A DNA stretch of 52,468 bases from Desulfomonilaceae bacterium (GTDB taxonomy: Bacteria; Desulfobacterota; Desulfomonilia; Desulfomonilales; Desulfomonilaceae): assembly GCA_031082285.1 (NCBI GenBank), contig JAVHLK010000020.1, positions 12,027 through 64,494 on the forward strand, written 5' to 3'. The notes beneath the pieces are model-generated. The model worked only from the letters and a program-made list of their open reading frames with translations. It searched no databases and was not told where the DNA came from. Below are positions 16,917 to 25,627 of the stretch, one piece after another (the first letter of the stretch is position 1; each line of letters starts with the position of its first letter). The translations under genes were made by a program, and so were the position numbers.

Positions 16917-17109
16917 GATTCCCTATAACCACCGGGATAGGGGGTGGCCGTGTAGGCGAGCGATGATGAGTATCCGGGGTGACTGCCGGTGCCTGCAAAA
17001 TAATCTCTCATGTTTCCGGTTTGGTTCCATGGCCTCGCGAGGCGGAATCCTGCGGGGATTGCCTTTTGTCGCAAGGTGGGTCCGGATGAGCCTCTCGCTC
17101 ACTTGATTC

Positions 17110-17132
17110 CCGCGTCTCGCGGTGTATTTTTT
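17110..17132 (+). terminator. Terminator-like hairpin inside the homocysteine-operon leader
   Basis: CCGCG (17110-17114) pairs with CGCGG (17118-17122) around TCT and is followed by TGTATTTTTT (17123-17132). It lies between the candidate promoter and the HcyBio start, where an attenuator or riboswitch expression platform would be. The stem is only five pairs, so it could be weak or fortuitous. Confidence 0.35.
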
Positions 17133-17299
17133 GCCGGTCTCCGACGCGATGCAGGGGAGGTCGCGTCGAGCGGGCCGGGACCTTCGTGCTTCGTTGTGCA
17201 TTCGCGGTCGGCACGACCGCCGTCACTCGGGTTGATTGTCAATGCTTCGCAGGGTCGATATTCCGTGCGTCGGGGCGAAGACTCCAGAGGGAGGTGTAC

Positions 17300-18496
17300 A
17301 TGTCGGATTTCAAAGTGAACAAGACTTTCGGGGAGATCAACGAAAAGATCAGGAAAGGCGAGGCCGTTGTGGTCACCGCGGAAGAGATGATCGGCATCAC
17401 GAAAGAAAGCGGCCCGGTAGAGGCTGCACGCAAGGTGGACGTGGTTACCACGGGCACGTTCGGGATCATGTGTTCATCCGGTGCTTTTCTCAATTTCGGC
17501 CACTCCAAGCCGAGGATTCGAGCCTCAAGAGTGCACCTTAACGGGGTCGAAGCCTACGCCGGTATTGCCGCGGTGGACTGCTATATCGGTGCGACTCAAA
17601 CTCGGGAGGACGACCCCCTCAACAAGGTCTTCCCCGGTAGGTTCCGATATGGGGGAGGACACGTCATCGAGGATCTCGTCGCAGGAAGGCAGGTCCATCT
17701 CCAAGCCGAGTCGTACGGGACCGACTGTTATCCGAGCCGGGCCTACGAAGCGTTCATGACTCTGGAGGACTTTCCGGATGCGGTGCTCTTAAATCCCCGA
17801 AACGCCTATCAGAATTACAACTGTGCAATTAACCGGTCCGGCAAGACGATTTACACGTACATGGGCATTCTTAGGCCCGATTGCGTAAACGCCAACTATT
17901 CCACGTCGGGCCAGCTGAGTCCTCTGCTGAACGATCCCTTGTACAAGACCATCGGGATGGGGACTCGCATCTTCCTTGGAGGCGGCGTCGGGTACGTCAT
18001 CGGCGCGGGGACGCAACACAACCCAGGCGCGGAGAGATCGAAGAACGGAGTGGTCATGGGCGGAGCAGGGACCATTTCGGTTCGGGGAGATCTCAAGGGC
18101 ATGTCGTCAAAGTTCTTACGGGGCGCCTCGCTGACCGGATACGGATGCTCGTTGAATGTGGGAATCGGCGTGCCCATTCCCATCCTCAACGAAGAGATGG
18201 CCATGTTCACGTCGGTGTCGGACGACGAGATCTTCGTACCCGTAGTGGACTACGGCTCGGATTATCCGGAGGGCGGCGGATCGGCAATCACTCATGTGAC
18301 CTACGGCAAGCTGCGGACCGGTGAGATCGAGGTGGAGGGCAAGAAGATAATCACGGCCCCTCTGTCCAGTTACTCAGCGGCTCTGGAGATTGCCGGAGTG
18401 CTCAAGGAGTGGATTCGATCGGGAAGATTCCTTCTCGGTGAACCTCAAGAGACTTTGCCTTCCGCGCCTTTTGCGGGCTTCGCAAATCTGCAATGA
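17300..18496 (+). CDS. Homocysteine biosynthesis protein (HcyBio/DUF39)
   Basis: DUF39 proteins make homocysteine from aspartate semialdehyde and sulfide in anaerobes that lack the usual activated-homoserine route, as shown genetically in Methanosarcina. This 398-aa member has the conserved blocks VTTGTFGIMCSSGAFLNFGH (C58) and QAESYGTDCYPSR (C143); these cysteines are the likely sulfur-handling residues by family analogy. It also has GTRIFLGGGVGYVIGAGTQHNPG. It lacks the C-terminal CBS pair found in the Methanosarcina protein. The ATG at 17300 follows GAGGGAGGT; a longer frame to 17186 has no such site. It overlaps the UPF0280 gene by four bases, and a NIL-ferredoxin follows: the complete known gene trio. 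Confidence 0.9.
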   Translation: MSDFKVNKTFGEINEKIRKGEAVVVTAEEMIGITKESGPVEAARKVDVVTTGTFGIMCSSGAFLNFGHSKPRIRASRVHLNGVEAYAGIAAVDCYIGATQTREDDPLNKVFPGRFRYGGGHVIEDLVAGRQVHLQAESYGTDCYPSRAYEAFMTLEDFPDAVLLNPRNAYQNYNCAINRSGKTIYTYMGILRPDCVNANYSTSGQLSPLLNDPLYKTIGMGTRIFLGGGVGYVIGAGTQHNPGAERSKNGVVMGGAGTISVRGDLKGMSSKFLRGASLTGYGCSLNVGIGVPIPILNEEMAMFTSVSDDEIFVPVVDYGSDYPEGGGSAITHVTYGKLRTGEIEVEGKKIITAPLSSYSAALEIAGVLKEWIRSGRFLLGEPQETLPSAPFAGFANLQ

Positions 18497-19254
18497 ACCC
18501 GAGAATCGGATTCGAACCAAGGGCGTACCGGGATTTTGAGGCTGCCGACGGGTTTAAGACCTTCCGGGTTGCGGTCGAAACATCGGACTTGTTCGTCAAG
18601 GCGCTCTCGAACCTCGAGTCGGAAACCGAGCAGCTGATCCGTGAATGCAGGTCCCAGATCGAGGCGGCCATATCTCGGAGACGGGAATTCCTTACGAGCC
18701 TTGAGCCCTTGGACGAGGACCGGGCCGATTCCCCGGTGGTGCTGTGGATGATCCGAGCGGCACGGAAGGCCGGCGTGGGGCCCATGGCCGCGGTGGCGGG
18801 TGCGGTGGCCCACTATGTCGGCAAGGGTTTGCTGGAACGATCCGCGGAAGTCATCATCGAGAATGGAGGAGACCTGTTTATCCACGTACATCGACCGGTG
18901 GTGGTGGGTCTGTTCGCAGGCGATTCCCCATTCAGTGGAAAGATCGGCGTCAAGATCGATCCCACGCCCGTGTCGGTAGGCGTGTGTACGTCTTCGGCGA
19001 CCATCGGGCCGTCGCTCAGCATGGGAGGTGCCGATAGTGCCACCATAGTTTCCCGGGACACGCCGCTGGCGGATGCGGTGGCGACCGCGATGGGAAACAG
19101 GGTGCGAAAGCCGGCCGATCTCAAGCATGCCGTGGAATGGGCCGTACGCATTCCGGGGGTCGACGGGGCTCTGGCGGTCCTAGGGGACAAGATCGCGGTG
19201 TTGGGTGAGATCGAATTGGTTCCCCTCGTTGATGAGGATGTGAAGTGTCAATGA
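18493..19254 (+). CDS. UPF0280 family protein, sulfide assimilation for homocysteine
   Basis: UPF0280 (COG2122) proteins are related to the ApbE flavin-transferase fold; the Methanosarcina homologue MA1715 is reported to support efficient sulfide use for homocysteine. The 253-aa protein shows VGPMAAVAGAVAHYVGKGLL, ENGGDLFIHV and the C-terminal SVGVCTSSATIGPSLSMGGA block, with a cysteine in a glycine/serine-rich setting (the ApbE-like active-site region). The start codon overlaps the stop of the DUF39 gene (ATGA), so translation is coupled. The exact biochemical role of the family is not settled. Confidence 0.88.
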   Translation: MNPRIGFEPRAYRDFEAADGFKTFRVAVETSDLFVKALSNLESETEQLIRECRSQIEAAISRRREFLTSLEPLDEDRADSPVVLWMIRAARKAGVGPMAAVAGAVAHYVGKGLLERSAEVIIENGGDLFIHVHRPVVVGLFAGDSPFSGKIGVKIDPTPVSVGVCTSSATIGPSLSMGGADSATIVSRDTPLADAVATAMGNRVRKPADLKHAVEWAVRIPGVDGALAVLGDKIAVLGEIELVPLVDEDVKCQ

Positions 19255-19258
19255 CTGG

Positions 19259-19368
19259 CAGGGACGCCCGTCCCACGAAGATGACCGGCATCCGGCGCAG
19301 AACGCGGGAGTCCCACGGGTGTGGTTCGAGGTTCGTTACCATCTTCGTAGCCCCGGCCTTTGCCGGGG
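19259..19368. repeat. Mosaic palindromic repeats inside the homocysteine operon
   Basis: GGGAC (19261-19265) pairs with GTCCC (19270-19274). The 23 bases at 19287-19309 match 32-54 of this window with two differences. CCCCGGC (19351-19357) pairs with GCCGGGG (19362-19368). No T-run follows the last hairpin. These elements separate the UPF0280 and NIL-ferredoxin genes by 200 bases. Confidence 0.6.
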
Positions 19369-19454
19369 AGACTGCTCCTCGTCGCCTGGCGTCTTAGCGG
19401 TTTGTCTCTTCCGAGTTCAACACCGCTCAGACCCGAACAGAGAGAGGTAAAGAC

Positions 19455-19898
19455 ATGGCGTCAAGAAACGTTCTTTTGATATTCAAAGCAAACATTATGT
19501 ACAAACCGGTGATTTACCGACTGGCACGGGATTTCGATCTTGTCTTCAACATTCTGGAGGCCAAGATACTTCCCCGCAAGGAGGGGAGGATCCTTCTGGA
19601 ACTTCGAGGAGAAGAGGACCTGATCGACAAGGGAGTGAAGTTCCTCAAGGATCACCAGGTCCTCGTGGAAAACCTGTCCGATCGGGTCTGGAGAGAGGAA
19701 GATCTCTGCGTGCACTGCGGAGCATGCACCGGGCTTTGCCCCACCCAGGCGCTTTACGTCACGCCGCCGGACATGAAGGTCGGCTTTGATGTGAACAAGT
19801 GCGTCGCGTGCGGCATGTGCGGCATTGTCTGTCCGTTCGGCGCAATGAAGGACGTGACGCTCTTCGACCCGTTTGCGGAGAACGCCGTCGGCAAGTAG
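19455..19898 (+). CDS. NIL-domain ferredoxin (2x[4Fe-4S]), homocysteine pathway
   Basis: The 147-aa protein joins an N-terminal NIL domain (about 4-77, an ACT-like ferredoxin fold also found in methionine transporters) to a two-cluster ferredoxin: C85/C88/C91/C95 and C116/C119/C122/C126. Homologues such as MA1822 of Methanosarcina act with the DUF39 protein to reduce or transfer sulfur during homocysteine synthesis. A strong AGAGAGGT precedes the ATG. It has its own 200-base upstream gap with repeats but the same direction as the two preceding genes, so co-transcription is likely. Confidence 0.9.
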   Translation: MASRNVLLIFKANIMYKPVIYRLARDFDLVFNILEAKILPRKEGRILLELRGEEDLIDKGVKFLKDHQVLVENLSDRVWREEDLCVHCGACTGLCPTQALYVTPPDMKVGFDVNKCVACGMCGIVCPFGAMKDVTLFDPFAENAVGK

Positions 19899-20105
19899 GG
19901 CGCGCACGAGGCCGTCGTTCCGTACGAAGACCGGTCCATGCTTGTGTTGCGTTGTTGTCCCGCGGATTTGTACGAGGTCCGGCGGAAGTCCGCCGCCCCG
20001 GTCCCCGGCATGCCTGGAAACAAGACAAATCATCTCACATCGCGGTAGAATCATCGAGGTACGAACCGAGAATGGACCTTCCGCCGATGATGGGAGCGAT
20101 GGGAG

Positions 20106-20642
20106 ATGGAAGTCCGCCCAGTTGACGGCACCGATGACCTTTCCGGGACGACCCCTGCGTTCTGCGTGGACGGCATGCTGGGGAGACTTGCGAAGTGGTT
20201 GAGAATACTGGGGTATGACGCCGAGTTTCCCTGTTCGGATCCCTCGCCTGAAAGAATCTTCATTACCATGAGGAAGTCCGGAGTACGGCCCCCCGCGAGC
20301 GTTCGCCGAGTGCCGCCGGGGCACGTGTGGAAACCCGGCGGAATCTTACTGTCGGCGGACATTCGGCTCACATCCCACGAGACGCTGCATCAACTCCGGC
20401 AGATTTTCGATGAAGCGGGAATCCGCCCGGATCCGTGCCGCTTCCTGAGTCGATGCGTCGTGTGCAATGTTACGGTGAGGTGCGTCACGATCGATCGGGT
20501 TATCGATCGGATTCCCAAGGGGGTCCTGGAAATCACCGAGGAATTTACCGAGTGCCCCCGGTGCGGTCGCGTTTACTGGGAGGGGACGCACCCGATTCGA
20601 ATTCGGACGAGGCTGAAGGAAGCAGGTCTTGACTTGGAGTAA
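20106..20642 (+). CDS. Mut7-C RNase-domain protein with zinc ribbon
   Basis: The family (DUF82) combines a PIN-like nuclease fold with a C-terminal zinc ribbon; it is linked to RNA processing, but bacterial members are untested. In this 178-aa protein FCVDGMLGRLAKWLRILGYD carries the first acidic residue and ILLSADIRL a second. The ribbon is CVVC followed by CPRCGRVYWEGTH. The segment between them, around VRPPASVRRVPPGHVWKPGG, looks about 20 residues longer than usual. GGGAG lies directly before the ATG. It follows the NIL-ferredoxin gene by about 200 bases in the same direction; a functional link is not shown. Confidence 0.8.
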   Translation: MEVRPVDGTDDLSGTTPAFCVDGMLGRLAKWLRILGYDAEFPCSDPSPERIFITMRKSGVRPPASVRRVPPGHVWKPGGILLSADIRLTSHETLHQLRQIFDEAGIRPDPCRFLSRCVVCNVTVRCVTIDRVIDRIPKGVLEITEEFTECPRCGRVYWEGTHPIRIRTRLKEAGLDLE

Positions 20643-20808
20643 ATCCGCAATTCCACGGATCGAGTCGATGCAACCATCGGGCGGCCCTCCGTTGACGCCG
20701 GAGGCGAGCCTCGGACTGTAACGACACGTTTCGAGATCGTTCGAGGAATACCGTGACGCATTTCGTGAAAGGGAGTATCCTGCGGCCGCTGATTCCACAG
20801 AGAGAGCT

Positions 20809-23800
20809 ATGAACCGGGCAAGCAAGACGAAATACTGCTCCGTCACCATTGAAGCGGGCGGGAAACCGGTCGATCTCCAGGACGCGTCGGCAAGTGTCCT
20901 GGGCAGGGCCGTGAAGCGTTCCCCTGAGGAGGTGCGGAAAGCCTTGGAGACCACCGGGATACGGCTTGCCAAAGTGCTGGTAAACAGGGACCTTGAATTG
21001 CTGATTAAGGCTCTCAGAAAGAGCGGCCTCAGCGTGAAGGCCGAACCGATCGACGACGACCGTGAAGCTGCGCGGCACCCGGTGCCGGGGGACAATACCG
21101 TACGGAACAGGTTGGTTCTGCCGTCTTCAGCCAAGGACATCGAGCCGAATTGGCGGAAGGGCGACGTGATCGAGGGAACCTACGAGGTCTTGGGATCTGT
21201 TGCCGGTGGAATGGGGAACGTCTATTTCGTGTATCACCGCTTCTGGAAGATGAAGCTTGCCATAAAGACGCCACAACGTGCCGCGTTGAAGAACGAAATG
21301 CACATCCTCAGGTTCTTGCGTGAGGCCGAATTGTGGGTGGACCTGGGACTTCATCCCAACATTGCGGCCTGTTACTATGTCAGGGTTCTTCATGGGATTC
21401 CTAGACTCTTCATCGAGTACGTTGACGGCGGCGATCTGCACCAGTGGAGAGATCAGAACCGTCTGACCGATCTGTGGACCGTGGCGGATCTCATGCTCCA
21501 GTTCACTCACGGCATGATGTACGCGGAAGAAAAGGGCATGATTCACCGCGATATCAAACCGGCCAACTGCCTGATTTCGCGAGATAAACTCCTCAAGATT
21601 ACCGATTTCGGACTGGTCAAGCGCATTGATGAGGCAGTACCTGAAATGACATCCGAGAATCTCTCTGCCGAGACCACGAGACGCACGGATACCAACGCAA
21701 CGCAGTATGAAGACGGGATCATCGGCTCGCCATGGTACATGGCCCCGGAACGGCTTTCCGAGAAAGGGCGAGACGACATAACATCCGATATCTACTCGTT
21801 TGGAGTAATGCTCTACGAGCTGGCCGTGGGATCGAAACCCTTTAGATTTCCGAACGGTTTCTCCATACAGGGACTCTTCAGGAGGCACCTTCGTGCAAGA
21901 CCGGTGGACCCTTTGTCGATTCGGTCCGATCTGCCGCCAAAGCTTGTTGAGGTGATGCTGACGTGTCTTGAGAAAAAACCGGAGAACCGTTACCCGTCGT
22001 TCGCGGACGTGCGGGTCGCCTTGGAGGCCGCGGTACGCGACATTCGTCCTGATTTGAGGCCCAGACGGGTACCCGGCATGGTCGGCCTGAAGGCCGATTC
22101 ACTGAACAATCAGGCCGTGTCCGTCCTCGATCTCGGAAGGGAAGAGGATGCGCTCCGACTGCTCGAAGATGCTCATTCGGCCAACAACGAACACTTGGAG
22201 ACGGTATACAATCTCTATACGCTGAGGTGGGCGCGGGGCAAGATCTCCGATGAGGAAGTCATTCACCGTTTGGAATCGCTAAGAATCGAAGTGAGGGAAA
22301 CCCCGGACTTCGCCCATCTGATGGGGCTGGTGAGCCTGCAAAGGGGAGACCCGTCTCGTGCGGTGAGATTACTGGAAAAGGCTTGCAAGGAAGCCGACCA
22401 CTACAGAGATCGGTGGAGAAGGTATGACGATGGGCCGAGGGGGTTCGTGCGGTCTCTCGGTTTTATGCCCATAGGAGAGATCGGCCGGCCGGCCGGACAC
22501 ATGAAGTCGGTTCGCTCCATTGCCTTTTCACCGGATGCCAAGACCGCTTTTTCGGTGGGAGAGGACCGCACAATTCGGATATGGGATGTGGACGGGGGAC
22601 GGTGTTTGAAAACCATCCGGACGTTTGCCTTTGCTCCGGTGGCAGGTGCGTTCTCTCCCGACGGTCGCTTTGCGGCCACGGCGTACGGGGACGCGTTCAA
22701 GACGGTGGATCTGTGGGACCTGAAACAGGGGAGCCTCTTCCGAAAGTATGAAGGGATGGGCGCGGTCTGCGTGAAGTTCAGCGACGATTCACGGAACCTG
22801 GTCGCTCTGGATTCGGACGGCCGAATCCGGATCCGAGATCTTAGCTCTCACAAGGTGGTTTGGGAGACAACCGAGTGCCCGACCACGGTCTCCGAGATTG
22901 GTGTTCTCAATGGAGGCGAGGTTATCGTCATCGGAGGGGTCGACGGTTCGCTGCACCTGTGGCGTACGGGGACGGGTGAGCCTTTGTCTCTGCGTGAAGG
23001 ACACAAGGGCCGCGTGACGTTCATCGGCGGTTCTTCCGACGGAAGCATCATCTTAACCGGAAGTGCGGATGAAACCGTGCGACTTTGGGAATCACCCTCG
23101 GGTAAGGGGCTTCATCAATTCAGAGGCCACAGGGGAACCGTACTCCACGCGAGTTTCACCGCGGACGGCAGGTACGTCTTATCCGCGTCCGCGGATGGTT
23201 CCGTCAAGATATGGGACCACCGCTCGGGCAGGTGCTTTCGAACCCTCACGATGCGAGGCGAAGATCTTACAGCCTGTGCGGTGTCATCGACGAGCACGAA
23301 GGTTCTCTGCGGCGGAGCCCGCGGGTCGTTGCAACTCTGGGCTATCGACACGAATTGGTTTTCCCAGAGTTTTCTCGAACCCGCCATATGTCGTCCCCGG
23401 ACTTTTCGGGAACTGAGCATTGTTCACGATGTGTTCAATAATCTCGTGAAGAATTTCAGGACCCATTGGGATCGGGGAGACACGGGAACGGCTCTGAAGG
23501 ATTTCGAGCGCATATGCGGCATGCCGGGATTCAGTTGGTCCCGTGAGGCCGTTCTTATCCGGAATCTGCTCCAGCGTTCGTCGACGCGGGGGCGACTGAA
23601 GTCGGGATCCTTTGTCAGGTCGTTTCACGGGCATAGCGACGCCGTGGTCTGCGTGCAAGGCGGACCGGACAGCTTGACGTTGCTTACGGGAAGCCTGGAC
23701 GGGACGGCGGTTCTTTGGGACGTTGTCTCCGCTCGCAAGATCAAGCAGTTCAATGTAGGTTCTCCCGTGCGAAAAGTCCGCTTCCTTTCTCGCATCAAGA

Positions 23801-24510
23801 GCATTCTCACCTGGAGTGAAGATACGGTACTTCGCGTGTGGGATTTTGAAGCAAACCTCCTGAGAGAAATACCCGATGTGTGTCTTCCGATTGCACTGAA
23901 CTCCGGGAGCACGGAAGCGGCCGCGATGTCGCGCGACGGTCGGCCGTTGCGCATGGATTTGGAGAGGCTTGAACACGCGAAAAAGGGTCTTCCCATCAAA
24001 GCCGATGAATTCGTCGGGTTCTCCGACAACCTCGATTCCGTGTATACGATTAAGGGAGGTACCCGCATTCAACGTTGGTCCGCGTTCAACGGCCGCAACG
24101 AAGCATCGTTGCGCGATCTGGGGCTCAGAATCACGTCGGTCAAACCATCGGCTCTCAACCAACGAATGGTTGCCGGAATGGAAACGGGTGAGATCGTTAT
24201 TTACGTTTTGGGTTCCGGGGTCAACGTCGCCACGTTGCGCGGTCATACCGCCGCGGTGAGAGCACTCGACTCGAGCCCGGATTCCCGATATTGGATTACG
24301 GGTTCCGATGACTGTTCCGTGAGGCTCTGGGACCTGGAAGACGAGCGATGTCTCGTGGTCCTGGAGGGCCACGCTTCACCCATAACGGGCGCAAGTTTCT
24401 TCCCGAACGGGACCATGCTCGCCAGTGCCGGCAACGACGGCATCGTTCGACTGTGGGGTCTGGAATGGGAAATCACCGCGGTTTGGAAAGGCTCTGCGTC
24501 CATTACCTAG
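20809..24510 (+). CDS. Ser/Thr protein kinase with TPR region and two WD40 propellers
   Basis: A 1233-residue Hanks-type kinase. Residues 1-85 form a small helical domain (ASASVLGRAVKRSPEEVRKAL...). The kinase domain covers about 125-410: a glycine loop GSVAGGMGNVY, the ATP lysine K153 (AIKTP), HRDIKPAN at 246-253, DFG at 266-268 and APE at 312-314, all intact. TPR-like helices follow (about 425-545). Then come seven WD40 repeats, a linker of about 90 residues beginning SQSFLEPAICRPRTF, and a second set of about seven (the third degenerate): two predicted beta-propellers. No membrane helix is seen, so it is probably a cytosolic signalling scaffold. AGAGAG precedes the ATG. A membrane zinc-ribbon protein gene follows within 170 bases. 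Confidence 0.9.
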   Translation: MNRASKTKYCSVTIEAGGKPVDLQDASASVLGRAVKRSPEEVRKALETTGIRLAKVLVNRDLELLIKALRKSGLSVKAEPIDDDREAARHPVPGDNTVRNRLVLPSSAKDIEPNWRKGDVIEGTYEVLGSVAGGMGNVYFVYHRFWKMKLAIKTPQRAALKNEMHILRFLREAELWVDLGLHPNIAACYYVRVLHGIPRLFIEYVDGGDLHQWRDQNRLTDLWTVADLMLQFTHGMMYAEEKGMIHRDIKPANCLISRDKLLKITDFGLVKRIDEAVPEMTSENLSAETTRRTDTNATQYEDGIIGSPWYMAPERLSEKGRDDITSDIYSFGVMLYELAVGSKPFRFPNGFSIQGLFRRHLRARPVDPLSIRSDLPPKLVEVMLTCLEKKPENRYPSFADVRVALEAAVRDIRPDLRPRRVPGMVGLKADSLNNQAVSVLDLGREEDALRLLEDAHSANNEHLETVYNLYTLRWARGKISDEEVIHRLESLRIEVRETPDFAHLMGLVSLQRGDPSRAVRLLEKACKEADHYRDRWRRYDDGPRGFVRSLGFMPIGEIGRPAGHMKSVRSIAFSPDAKTAFSVGEDRTIRIWDVDGGRCLKTIRTFAFAPVAGAFSPDGRFAATAYGDAFKTVDLWDLKQGSLFRKYEGMGAVCVKFSDDSRNLVALDSDGRIRIRDLSSHKVVWETTECPTTVSEIGVLNGGEVIVIGGVDGSLHLWRTGTGEPLSLREGHKGRVTFIGGSSDGSIILTGSADETVRLWESPSGKGLHQFRGHRGTVLHASFTADGRYVLSASADGSVKIWDHRSGRCFRTLTMRGEDLTACAVSSTSTKVLCGGARGSLQLWAIDTNWFSQSFLEPAICRPRTFRELSIVHDVFNNLVKNFRTHWDRGDTGTALKDFERICGMPGFSWSREAVLIRNLLQRSSTRGRLKSGSFVRSFHGHSDAVVCVQGGPDSLTLLTGSLDGTAVLWDVVSARKIKQFNVGSPVRKVRFLSRIKSILTWSEDTVLRVWDFEANLLREIPDVCLPIALNSGSTEAAAMSRDGRPLRMDLERLEHAKKGLPIKADEFVGFSDNLDSVYTIKGGTRIQRWSAFNGRNEASLRDLGLRITSVKPSALNQRMVAGMETGEIVIYVLGSGVNVATLRGHTAAVRALDSSPDSRYWITGSDDCSVRLWDLEDERCLVVLEGHASPITGASFFPNGTMLASAGNDGIVRLWGLEWEITAVWKGSASIT

Positions 24511-24679
24511 CGGGCGGCTTTGAACCGCGGTCGCGGATCGAGACCGCATTAGACCTTTGGGTTGCGCGGATCTTGACGCGGGCGGGTGCATCGAGCAAGA
24601 TGAGGACGCAAGGCCGGTCTCTGCGGCTTCCAGGCCTTTCCCTCCATCGAGGTTTTTCAAACGTCCGGGGTGAGCGCTC

Positions 24680-25585
24680 ATGGCAAAGCTCAAACACAAA
24701 CACAAAGTCAATGCGAAGAATTTTGTAAGTGATTATCGTGCCGGCAAGAGCGACACGGAACTCATGGACTCATATAACCTCAGCCGCAGAGGACTGGACA
24801 AGCTGCTCAAGATGCTCGTGGACAAGCATCTGCTCTTTTCTTCAGAGTTGAAGCCGGGCGGAACCTTTTCTTCCACCGAGATTCAGCCCGCGCCCGAGTT
24901 CGATCGGCCGGATTCGAGACCTCGACACGGTCTCATGAATGAGCCCGGGCGAGACCCCGTGACCGACCCGCCGCGCACACCGGCTGACCCCGAGACAAGG
25001 AGTCCCGTCGACTCGTCGCAATGCGTGCAGTGCAATGCCCGCGTGACCGAGAGAATGTTGATCTGTCCGGAATGCGGTCACGTATTGCCGGGAGAGGAAA
25101 GGTGGTCCAAGGTTGAACCGAAGAAACGGTTTCTGGACCGAGTTCCTCCCAAAGTCTTGGGGACGATGGTGGCCCTGCCCATCGCCGTCGCGATGGTCTT
25201 CGTGTTCAAAGACATAATCATCCCCATGACCGAGAATACGATTGAGAAGCGGGCAAAGGCCGCTCAAAGCGCTCGGTCGTCGAAAGCGAGCGATCCCGGA
25301 CTCGTGAGCCGCCGCGTGCACATCGACCCCGAGAAGGCTATGGACGGTATGGTGGAACGGTTGATCGCATCGAAGGTTCTTGCGCATGTGAACGAGGACC
25401 TGACCGTGTTCCACGTAGGATCCGCGTGGTGGCTCATGTCGGGCGACGATCGCCTGGAGATGCTGGACGGCTTGAGAAAGGTCATGACGACGTCGTTGGG
25501 TGAATTCGAGCTGGAGTTGTTGGATTCATCGGGTGGATTCGTCGCGTGGGTGAATCAGGATTCCGTGGAATTGTATGCCGATTAG
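24680..25585 (+). CDS. Membrane-anchored zinc-ribbon protein with HTH-like N-terminus, unknown
   Basis: I do not recognise a named family for this 301-aa protein. Residues 10-55 (NAKNFVSDYRAGKSDTELMD, then SYNLSRRGLDKLLKMLVDKH) look like a helix-turn-helix module. A proline-rich linker leads to a zinc ribbon with C115/C118 and C129/C132 (CVQC...CPECG). One membrane helix follows at about 158-178 (VLGTMVALPIAVAMVFVF). The last 120 residues would then be periplasmic and include SAWWLMSGDDRLEMLDGLR, suggesting a small sensor domain. It sits just after the WD40 kinase and may be its membrane partner or substrate; this is inference from position. GGTGAG precedes the ATG. Confidence 0.65.
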   Translation: MAKLKHKHKVNAKNFVSDYRAGKSDTELMDSYNLSRRGLDKLLKMLVDKHLLFSSELKPGGTFSSTEIQPAPEFDRPDSRPRHGLMNEPGRDPVTDPPRTPADPETRSPVDSSQCVQCNARVTERMLICPECGHVLPGEERWSKVEPKKRFLDRVPPKVLGTMVALPIAVAMVFVFKDIIIPMTENTIEKRAKAAQSARSSKASDPGLVSRRVHIDPEKAMDGMVERLIASKVLAHVNEDLTVFHVGSAWWLMSGDDRLEMLDGLRKVMTTSLGEFELELLDSSGGFVAWVNQDSVELYAD

Positions 25586-25627
25586 CGAACGGACGGTCCG
25601 GGCGACGCGATCTTGTTGAGCCGCGCA

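Noticed and set aside
16917-17299. SAM-type riboswitch in the homocysteine leader
   Set aside because: The core sequence motifs of SAM-I and SAM-II were not found by eye; only a generic attenuator-like hairpin is supported.
23284-24372. Minus-strand reading frame of 362 codons inside the WD40 kinase gene
   Set aside because: It is the antisense of a well-supported kinase/WD40 gene, has no family signature, and is low-complexity in basic residues.
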